Source: Rhodobiaceae bacterium (GTDB lineage Bacteria; Pseudomonadota; Alphaproteobacteria; Parvibaculales; Parvibaculaceae). From it: 7,803 bases of DNA. The position numbers were made by a program, and so were the translations under genes. Under the pieces are notes generated by a model. It worked only from the letters and a program-made list of their open reading frames with translations. It searched no databases and was not told where the DNA came from. Below are positions 1 to 5,420 of the stretch, one piece after another; the stretch's first letter is position 1, and the number at the start of each line of letters is the position of its first letter. The DNA is taken from positions 1 to 7,803 of the forward strand of contig DAIEIL010000171.1 in NCBI GenBank assembly GCA_027352645.1, given 5' to 3'.

Positions 1-1154
1 CGCCCGTTCCGGATCAGCGTATCGACGGTGGCGCGCGCCTCGGCATCGACGAGATCGCCGATGTGATGGCCCGCGAGCGACGCAAAGGCAGGCTCGGCGG
101 CAAAGCTCTCCGCGACCTCCATCCCCTCGCCCGCCGTTTCCGTCAGGAAGACGGAATACATCTTGTCCTTCGGCCCGCCGAGATAGAGCTGCAGCTGGCT
201 GTGCTGATCGACGGGGCCGATGGCGCGCACGGGCGTGGTGCCGCTACCGCCCTTGCCGAGGCTTTCGCCCCAGAGCTGCGCATGCCAGGCGAGAAACCGC
301 TCCAGCCGGTCGGCATAGGCCATGAAGATCGAAATGCTTGCGCCCTTTTCACGCTGAAGCGCCAGCGAAAGCGCAGCGCCGATGGCGGGCGCCACTTCGG
401 CGGCGGGCTTGCCCGCAAGGATCGGCGCCAGCACATCGCCCGCGCCCGCGCGCACGGCTTCGATATCGAGGCCGAGAATATCGGCCGGAAGCAGGCCCAC
501 ATTGGTCAGCACCGAATAGCGGCCGCCCACGCCGGTGTCATGCTCCAGCGTTGCAAAGCCGTATTTCTCGGCGAGCGCGCGAAGCGGATTGGCCTTGCCC
601 TCCTGCGCGGGCTCGGTCAGCACCACGAAATGATGCTTCATGTATTTTCCGCCGCCAGCCTTTTCGATCGCCGTCATCGCGGCAAGCGTCTGGATCGAGG
701 TTTCGACCGTGCCGCCCGACTTCGAGACAACGAGAAAGCGCGTCGTCCTGAGATCGCACGACGAGATCGCGGTCTGCATGGTGCGCGCGTCGAGATTGTC
801 GAGGAAGTAGACGCGGGGGCCCTTCTGCACATGCCCCTGCGTGCCCCAGCCGGTCAGCTGGGCAAGCGCCTGCGCGCCGAGCGCCGAGCCGCCCGTGCCG
901 AGCACGAAAAGGTCGGTCGTATTGTCGAGAAGCCTGGCAGCGGCGTCGCGCAGCGCGCCGAGGTCGTTCTTGCGCTCCGGTAGGCGCAGCAGCGCCAGTG
1001 ACCTCTTCTCGTAAGACTCGCGCAGCCAGGCGAGCGCCCCCTCGGCCTCCTGCAGCGCGGCCTCATAGGCAGCGCGGGAAAGACCATCCTGGCCGATCTT
1101 ATCCTCCAGGCAGGCATCGACATTCTGTTCGTAAGGCAGGCTCGTCTGAGACAT
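1..1154 (-). CDS. pgi: Glucose-6-phosphate isomerase, C-terminus cut by window edge
   Basis: Cytoplasmic enzyme interconverting glucose-6-phosphate and fructose-6-phosphate, at the entry to glycolysis, gluconeogenesis and pentose phosphate routes. 384 codons are visible from the ATG whose first base is 1154; the frame is open to the left edge, so the C-terminus, including the catalytic Lys helix, is missing. Visible family motifs are the SIS-fold loop GTGGSALG (residues 86-93), the sugar-phosphate loop SKSGGTVET (144-152), the isomerase signature GVGGRYSVLTNVGLLP (208-223), the region WGESLGK with the expected catalytic Glu297, and DQHSQ with the ring-opening His318. The N-terminal part before the first SIS domain is short, as in the compact bacterial versions rather than the ~550-residue E. 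coli type. The start has no strong Shine-Dalgarno, only a GAG-rich stretch, but no other in-frame start lies close upstream. It is separated by 140 bases from the M16 gene upstream, so it is probably a separate transcription unit. Confidence 0.96.
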   Translation of the reverse strand, partial: MSQTSLPYEQNVDACLEDKIGQDGLSRAAYEAALQEAEGALAWLRESYEKRSLALLRLPERKNDLGALRDAAARLLDNTTDLFVLGTGGSALGAQALAQLTGWGTQGHVQKGPRVYFLDNLDARTMQTAISSCDLRTTRFLVVSKSGGTVETSIQTLAAMTAIEKAGGGKYMKHHFVVLTEPAQEGKANPLRALAEKYGFATLEHDTGVGGRYSVLTNVGLLPADILGLDIEAVRAGAGDVLAPILAGKPAAEVAPAIGAALSLALQREKGASISIFMAYADRLERFLAWHAQLWGESLGKGGSGTTPVRAIGPVDQHSQLQLYLGGPKDKMYSVFLTETAGEGMEVAESFAAEPAFASLAGHHIGDLVDAEARATVDTLIRNG

Positions 1155-1294
1155 GGCTCGCTCATTGGTTCCGCAGCAGATGGCCCGGCTCGACGGAGAA
1201 TCGATCCGGGCACTCCCATCGGGTTCACTGATTTAACAATAACCCTTGGGCAGCAGCATCAACAGGGATCATGACCATTTCGAGGCAGTTTGCC
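1155..1294 (-). other. Non-coding gap and 5' leader of pgi
   Basis: This 140-base gap between the end of the second M16 gene and pgi is the longest non-coding stretch in the window and has its most AT-rich short run (around 1231-1245). A possible weak sigma-70-like promoter reading toward pgi has TTGATG (1257-1262) and TATTGT (1236-1241), but the 14-15 base spacing is short, so I do not annotate it as a promoter. No strong terminator with a T-run is visible after the M16 stop. A stable hairpin sits nearer to pgi and is listed separately. Confidence 0.5.
1183..1211 (-). promoter_or_regulatory. Hairpin in the pgi leader
   Basis: In minus-strand RNA the arms GCCCGG and CCGGGC form a perfect 6-bp stem. 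Above it, a single A/G mismatch is followed by a second 4-bp TCGA/TCGA stem that closes a 7-base loop, UUCUCCG. The structure ends 28 bases before the pgi start codon. It has no following U-run, so it is not a classical Rho-independent terminator for the M16 gene. It could be a leader structure that affects pgi mRNA stability or translation. The base pairing is seen directly; any function is inference. Confidence 0.4.
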
Positions 1295-2695
1295 CTACTG
1301 CGAGGCGCCGGGCGCACCTTCGCTCGGCCTGCCCGACGGCTCGGGCATCGGGCGGAGCTTCGTTCCCTCGGGCAGCTTTTCCGACATGTTGGGCTCGCCG
1401 ACGATCGAAACGATGAGTCCGTCGCCCGCCAGAAGCCGCCTGGCGACGCGGGCTATGTCGTCCTTCGTCACGGCCTCGATCATGGCGTTACGCCGGTCCA
1501 CATAGTCGATGCCGAGATTTTCGGTCTGGATGCCGAGAAGCTCACCCGCGATCTTGCGGTTGGAATTGAAGCGCAGCGGATAGGAGCCGGTGAGGTAGGT
1601 CTTGGCGTCGGCAAGTTCCTTGTCGGTGATGCCGCCCTCCGCCATGCGCGAAAGCTCCTTGCGGATGATCGACAGCGAAAGCCCGACGCTCGCATTCTTG
1701 GTGCCAAGTTCGCCCATCATCAGCGCGCCGTGGCGCATCGGCGCGAGATAGCTCGACACCGAATAGGCAAGGCCTCTCTTCTCGCGCACCTCTTCCATGA
1801 GGCGCGAGGAAAAGCTGCCTCCGCCCAGCACATAATTCATGACGAAGGCGGGCACGAAATCGGGGTCGGCGCGCTTCAGGCCCTGACGGCCGAAGATGAC
1901 GACGCTTTGCGGAAAGGGCCGCTTCTCGATAACGGTCTTCGCCTTGGCCGGAACCTTCACCTCGGGAATCTTCGGCAGATGTGCATGCGCTGGCAGCGCG
2001 CCGAACGTCTTGTCGAGGAGAGGGCCAAGCTCGGCCGGCGTGATCGGGCCGACGACCGCGATCTTCATGTTGTCGCGGGCAAGCACGTTGCGCGTGAAGG
2101 CGTGGAGGTCGGCGGCGGTGAGCCCGCCAAGCGACTTCAGCGTGCCGTCGCCCGGACGCGCATAAGGATGGTTGCCATAAGCGGCCTTGTACCAGCCCTG
2201 CGCGGCGATCCAGCCCGGATCTTCCATGTTCCGCGCGATGATGGTCGCGATCTGGGCGCGGATGCGCTCCACCGCCTCCGGATCGAAGCGAGGCTTCGTG
2301 ACCGCGAGGCCGAACAGCGCGAAAGCCTAGTCGCGTTTGTCAGCAAGCGTCTTGAAGTCGGCTTCGAAATAATCGCGATCCTCGGAAAAGCCCATGACGG
2401 CGCCGGTGGCCGCGAGCTTCTTCTGGAAGGTTTCCGAATCGAGATCGCCAGCGCCTTCGTCGAAGAGTCCGGAGGCGAGGTTGGCGAGACCATCCTTGCC
2501 CTTGGGATCGCTGGCGGAGCCGCCCTCCCATGAGACGTTCATGACGATGACCGGCACCGCCGTTTCCTCGACGAGCCATGCCTCGATGCCGCCAGGGCTC
2601 ACCACGCGTTCGATCTGCATCGCCTCTGCGGGCGCGGCGATGAAGGCGAATGCCGCAAGCGCGGCGCAGAAAGAGAGAATGCGCCGGCGCATCAT
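1295..2695 (-). pseudogene. M16 peptidase, non-zinc subunit, broken by an in-frame TAG
   Basis: The frame from ATG 2695 to the TAG at 1297-1295 is 466 codons and stays open except for one TAG at 2329-2327 (codon 123). Both halves are in the same reading frame, so this is a nonsense change, not a frameshift. Residues 1-25 form a signal peptide ending in AAPAEA. An N-terminal M16 domain and a C-terminal M16_C domain follow. Where active M16 peptidases have HxxEH, this protein has N72-L-A-S75-G76, so it cannot bind zinc there. It does keep GGGSFSSRL and the Arg/Tyr pair (about R304 and Y311 in REKRGLAY). This is the pattern of the non-catalytic partner in heteromeric M16B peptidases, as in mitochondrial MPP. 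The start overlaps the upstream gene's stop (ATGA) and has GGAGGA 6 bases before it. Flanking sequence reads KRD-stop-AFALFGLAV, where the family continues through a helix; CAG or GAG changed to TAG would explain it. It may be a true pseudogene, a sequencing error or a suppressed amber codon. Confidence 0.9.
2327..2329 (-). other. In-frame amber codon in the second M16 gene
   Basis: On the plus strand the triplet is CTA, which reads TAG on the minus strand in the frame of the M16 gene. Homologous sequence continues in the same frame on both sides, with no change of register. A single base change from CAG, GAG or AAG would restore the gene. The first possible restart downstream is the GTG at 2272, which would make a 325-residue protein without a signal peptide and without much of the N-terminal domain. 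Confidence 0.9.
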
Positions 2696-4131
2696 GGCTT
2701 TTCCTCCGGCAGAAGTTCGCCCGTGACCGTATTTGCGTTGTCGAAAATCTTGTGCGCGGCGGCAAGCACGTCTTTGGCAGTGACCGCGCGAATGTAATCG
2801 GGCCACTCGAAAACCTCGCGGGCGGAAACGCCCGTCATCAGCGCGCTGCCATAGGTATAGGCCAGCGTCTGTTGCGTATCGCGCGCATAGATGTCGCTTG
2901 CGACGAGTTGCGTCTTGGCGCGGTCGAGTTCCTCGGCGGTGATGCCGTCCTTCAGCAGGCGCGCGATTTCGACAGCGACCGCCTTTTCCGCGTCGGCGAG
3001 ATTTCCGCCGAGCCGCGGCAGCGCATAGAGGCCGAAGTCGCCCGCGTCGAGATTGTCGCCCTCATACCAGGACTGAACGGAGCTTGCGACCTTGTCGCGC
3101 ACGACAAGGGCCTGATAGAGCCTACTCGTCGTGCCGCCGCCGAGAATCTCGGCGAGCACGTCGAGCGCGGCCGCTTGGCGCGGACCGGCTCCGGCCTGAG
3201 AGGGCGCCGGGTAGAAGCGAAGCCAGGTCGGCTCCTGCACACGCGGATCGTGCAGCGTGACGCGCTCGGGCGTCTTCGGCCATTCGACGGCGGGACGCTT
3301 GCGAACATAGGTCGGTGCACGGTCGGGGACGGAGCCGTAATATTTCTCGGCGAGCGGCTTCAGCTCCGCGCCTGTAATGTCGCCCGCGACGATCAGGATG
3401 GCATTGTTGGGCGTGTAGAAGCGGCGATAGAAATCAAGCGCATCGGCGGTCGAGAGCTTTTCGACTTCCGACTTCACGCCGATCACGTCGCGGCCATAGG
3501 GATGCTTGCCGTAAAGCTTCGCGTTCATCGCGGATTGCAGCAGCGCCACGGGCTCGTTCTCGATCCGCATGCGGAGTTCTTCGATGACGACATCGCGCTC
3601 CGGCAGGACTTCCTTGTCGGTGAGGCGCAGGCCCGTCATGCGGTCCGCCTCCATCGACATGACGAGCGGAAGGCGGTCCTTCGCGATGGCCTGGTAATAG
3701 GCGGTGAAGTCGTAATTGGTGAAGGCGTTGTCCTGGCCGCCATTGCGGGCGACCGTCTTGGAAAACTCGCCCGGCGCGACCTTCGCCGTGCCCTTGAACA
3801 TCAGATGCTCGAGGAAATGGGCGAGGCCCGTCCTGCCCGGCGTCTCGTCGGCGGCGCCGACGCGGTACCAGACCATATGCGTGACGACAGGGGCGCGATG
3901 ATCCGGGATGACGAGGACGCCCATGCCATTGGCGAGGCGAAACATCTCGGGCGCCTGCGGCCCCTCGGCGACGGGACGCGGATCGGCTCCGGCTTCCGCT
4001 GCCGGCGAGGTCGCGACAGGTTTCGAAGGAAGCGCCGCCTGGGGCGCAGCTTCGACCGATGTCGAAAGGAAGACCGCAAGTATCGCAGTGGCGGTCAGAT
4101 GACGGAGGCGCAGTTCACGGGAAAGAAGCAA
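2692..4131 (-). CDS. M16 family zinc metallopeptidase (catalytic subunit), exported
   Basis: A 479-residue M16B-type zinc peptidase, probably periplasmic. Residues 1-28 form a signal peptide: an Arg-rich start, a hydrophobic core LTATAILAVFLSTS, and a likely cut after VEA. A Pro/Ala-rich linker follows to about residue 60. The N-terminal M16 domain (about 65-215) carries the inverted zinc motif H105-F-L-E108-H109, with the third ligand expected at E185 in VVIEELRMR. The M16_C domain (about 220-400) has GGGTTSRLY but then RDKVASSV: Arg345 is kept and the usual Tyr seven residues later is Val352. It therefore has the metal site but lacks the complete Arg/Tyr pair, which the overlapping downstream gene supplies. 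The start is TTG at 4131, with GGAG 7 bases before it. The frame upstream to the TGA at 4194-4192 has no other usual start, and the first ATG (residue 63) would remove the signal peptide. The natural substrate is unknown. Confidence 0.95.
   Translation of the reverse strand: MLLSRELRLRHLTATAILAVFLSTSVEAAPQAALPSKPVATSPAAEAGADPRPVAEGPQAPEMFRLANGMGVLVIPDHRAPVVTHMVWYRVGAADETPGRTGLAHFLEHLMFKGTAKVAPGEFSKTVARNGGQDNAFTNYDFTAYYQAIAKDRLPLVMSMEADRMTGLRLTDKEVLPERDVVIEELRMRIENEPVALLQSAMNAKLYGKHPYGRDVIGVKSEVEKLSTADALDFYRRFYTPNNAILIVAGDITGAELKPLAEKYYGSVPDRAPTYVRKRPAVEWPKTPERVTLHDPRVQEPTWLRFYPAPSQAGAGPRQAAALDVLAEILGGGTTSRLYQALVVRDKVASSVQSWYEGDNLDAGDFGLYALPRLGGNLADAEKAVAVEIARLLKDGITAEELDRAKTQLVASDIYARDTQQTLAYTYGSALMTGVSAREVFEWPDYIRAVTAKDVLAAAHKIFDNANTVTGELLPEEKP
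2702..2707 (-). promoter_or_regulatory. Ribosome binding site of the second M16 gene
   Basis: GGAGGA in the minus-strand reading lies within the last codons of the upstream M16 gene, 6 bases before the first of two adjacent ATG codons (2695 and 2692). This near-ideal Shine-Dalgarno favours the 2695 start. The ATG overlaps the TGA stop of the upstream gene, so translation of the two genes is probably coupled. Confidence 0.75.
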
Positions 4132-4138
4132 GCACTCG

Positions 4139-4142
4139 CTCC
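4139..4142 (-). promoter_or_regulatory. Ribosome binding site supporting a TTG start
   Basis: GGAG in the minus-strand reading, 7 bases before the TTG at 4131. It matters because the first M16 gene has no ATG or GTG that would preserve its signal peptide, and this site makes the TTG start believable. Confidence 0.5.
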
Positions 4143-4164
4143 ACGGCCGGAGGGGCGGGACGGA

Positions 4165-4193
4165 GAAGGCCCGCTCTTTCGGAGCGAGCCTTC
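4165..4193 (-). terminator. Strong hairpin between the lipoprotein and M16 genes
   Basis: In minus-strand RNA GAAGGCUCGCUC pairs with GAGCGGGCCUUC as a 12-bp stem around the five-base loop CGAAA. The only non-Watson-Crick pair is U(4187)-G(4171), a wobble in this strand but a C/A mismatch in plus-strand RNA. That favours function in the operon's own transcript. The bases after the stem (UCCGUC) lack a U-run, so it is a poor intrinsic terminator. It may instead be a partial terminator, a processing site or an mRNA-stabilising element that sets different levels for the genes on either side. The pairing is directly visible; the role is inferred. Confidence 0.5.
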
Positions 4194-4218
4194 ATTCAAC
4201 TTCTTCGCGAGGGATCGA

Positions 4219-4803
4219 TCAGAAGATCGACGACCAGAGGCCGCTGAAGAAACCGGGTTTCTCCGGCGCCTTGGAGGGCGTGTCGCCCTCGGTGACGGGC
4301 TTGCCCTGGGCTTCGTTCTGTTCGACGCGCTTCTTTTCGGCGGCCGCATCGACCAGACGCTCATCCGGCGGCGTCTTCTGCTGCCAGAAGAGGATGTCGT
4401 CGGTGAGCTTCGCGTCTTTTTCGACCAGCGTGCGCGTTTCGTTGTTCACGACCGCGCGGATATTCGGATCGGCTTCCGCAGCGCCCGTCTGGGCGAGCAG
4501 AGCCTGTTCGCCGGAGCTGCTGTCGCCCGAGGCGGCGGCACCTTCCTCGCCGGTCAGCGCGGCCTGCGCCCTCGCCGAGGGCTGCATGTTCGCTTCCTGC
4601 GGCCGGGGTGCGCCGGGCTGCGGGGGACGGAGCGAGAATTCCGGCGGGATGACGAGCGGCGCCTTGGTGACGACCGCGAACTCATCCGGCGCATCCTTGG
4701 AATAGCCAAGCGCGTCCTTGATGCCGCCGCCGCCGCAACCAGCGAGCGCCAGAGACAGGGCGCCAAGCATACCCAGGCTAAAAATCCGCCTGCTCTTAAG
4801 CAT
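4219..4803 (-). CDS. DUF3035 (BamF-like) outer-membrane lipoprotein
   Basis: A small lipoprotein of about 194 residues. The signal peptide has Lys/Arg at the start, a hydrophobic core, and a lipobox LAGC whose Cys is residue 23 (26 from the upstream ATG). After the Cys come four Gly, then the DUF3035 hallmark PDEFAVVTKAPLVIPPEFSLRPP region, then a low-complexity Ala/Gly/Ser/Glu/Gln stretch, a charged helix and a C-terminus ending in GFFSGLWSSIF. DUF3035 proteins are alphaproteobacterial and, as I recall, are named in databases as BamF, an accessory lipoprotein of the outer-membrane beta-barrel assembly machine; I cannot confirm that here. Two in-frame ATGs exist, at 4812 and 4803. GAAGGA (4814-4819) is 1 base from the first and 10 from the second, so I prefer 4803. 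The gene directly upstream is lspA, whose product would cleave this protein at the lipobox Cys. Confidence 0.93.
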   Translation of the reverse strand: MLKSRRIFSLGMLGALSLALAGCGGGGIKDALGYSKDAPDEFAVVTKAPLVIPPEFSLRPPQPGAPRPQEANMQPSARAQAALTGEEGAAASGDSSSGEQALLAQTGAAEADPNIRAVVNNETRTLVEKDAKLTDDILFWQQKTPPDERLVDAAAEKKRVEQNEAQGKPVTEGDTPSKAPEKPGFFSGLWSSIF

Positions 4804-4813
4804 TACCGTCATG

Positions 4814-4819
4814 TCCTTC
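4814..4819 (-). promoter_or_regulatory. Ribosome binding site deciding the lipoprotein start
   Basis: GAAGGA in the minus-strand reading. It ends 1 base before the ATG at 4812, which is too close, and 10 bases before the ATG at 4803, which is workable. The choice moves the N-terminus by three residues and does not affect the lipobox. Confidence 0.55.
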
Positions 4820-4856
4820 AGCTTTGGGCCTTGTGCCGCTGGCCCTACCGGACGTC

Positions 4857-5417
4857 TCAGGCGCGCTCGTCCTTGCGCGCCTCGCCCTGGTCAATCTGTT
4901 CAGAGTTAACCGGTCCGAACACCCCCGGAAGCACTGATTCCAGCAAGATCAGGCCTACGCCCATCACGATCCAGATATCCGCTACGTTGAAGATATACCA
5001 GTAAAAGCCGAAGGCGTGAAAACTAAAAAAGTCAGCCACCGCGCCATAGACGAAGCGGTCCAGGACATTGCCCAGCGCGCCGCCGATAACGAGGCCAATG
5101 GCCACCGCGGTGATCCTCAACTGCGCCTTCGCTAACCATAATCCCAGCCCGCCGACGACGAACAGGGCGAAGAGAATGAGCGCGACCCGACCTGTTGTCG
5201 TTTCGGCCTGAAAGAGGCCGTAGCTCACGCCCTTGTTCCAGGCCATGACGAGGTCGAAAAACGAGGTCACCTGATAGCGCCCCCGATCGGCCATGTCGAA
5301 GACGTTGAGCATCCACCATTTGTGGAAGCGGTCCGAGGCAAAGCCGAGAATGGCGACAAGCGCGCCGAGCCCTGAAAGGGGGCCCCAGACCGGCCTTCCG
5401 GCAATGGAGAGCGCCAT
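4857..5417 (-). CDS. lspA: Lipoprotein signal peptidase (signal peptidase II)
   Basis: Inner-membrane aspartyl protease that removes the signal peptide of diacylglyceryl-modified prolipoproteins at the lipobox Cys. The 186-residue product is slightly longer than the usual 160-170, mostly because of a charged C-terminal tail (about 168-186). Four membrane segments are visible, at about residues 13-31, 78-96, 102-122 and 148-167. Conserved boxes in order are DRFHKWW (28-35 region), VMAWNKGVSYGLF (57-69), GGALGNVLDR (112-121), YGAVADFF with catalytic Asp129, and FNVADIWI with catalytic Asp147. The expected Asn in the GN box (N117) is present. The ATG lies 3 bases after the ileS stop, with AAGGA 6 bases upstream inside the end of ileS, so the two genes are almost certainly co-transcribed and translationally coupled. 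The part encoding residues ~125-175 uses more A/T-ending codons than its neighbours. Confidence 0.97.
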   Translation of the reverse strand: MALSIAGRPVWGPLSGLGALVAILGFASDRFHKWWMLNVFDMADRGRYQVTSFFDLVMAWNKGVSYGLFQAETTTGRVALILFALFVVGGLGLWLAKAQLRITAVAIGLVIGGALGNVLDRFVYGAVADFFSFHAFGFYWYIFNVADIWIVMGVGLILLESVLPGVFGPVNSEQIDQGEARKDERA

Positions 5418-5420
5418 GGC

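Noticed and set aside
63..983. 306-codon open frame on the plus strand
   Set aside because: It is antisense to pgi, whose motifs are unmistakable on the minus strand.
1236..1262. Sigma-70 promoter for pgi
   Set aside because: The hexamers match only partly and the spacing is too short to call with confidence.
1295..2272. Separate 325-residue M16 gene starting at GTG 2272
   Set aside because: The frame continues upstream with M16 sequence to the amber codon and beyond. The GTG is in the middle of the N-terminal domain, so this is the downstream part of one interrupted gene.
2327..2329. TAG read as pyrrolysine
   Set aside because: Pyrrolysine insertion is not expected in this type of bacterium, and M16 proteins are not known to use it. 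A simple nonsense change is far more likely.
1271..2533. 420-codon open frame on the plus strand
   Set aside because: It is antisense to the second M16 gene, with no domain and the low-complexity Arg/Ala/Glu composition of a shadow frame.
2327..2806. N-terminal extension of the second M16 gene up to 2806
   Set aside because: The 37 extra residues overlap the upstream M16 gene and do not resemble a leader. ATG 2695 has a strong ribosome binding site and begins a clean signal peptide.
2650..5004. 784-codon open frame on the plus strand
   Set aside because: It runs antisense across the M16 gene, the lipoprotein gene and part of lspA, all of which have clear family motifs. Its product is Arg/Gly/Asp-rich without recognisable domains, as expected for a frame opposite GC-rich genes.
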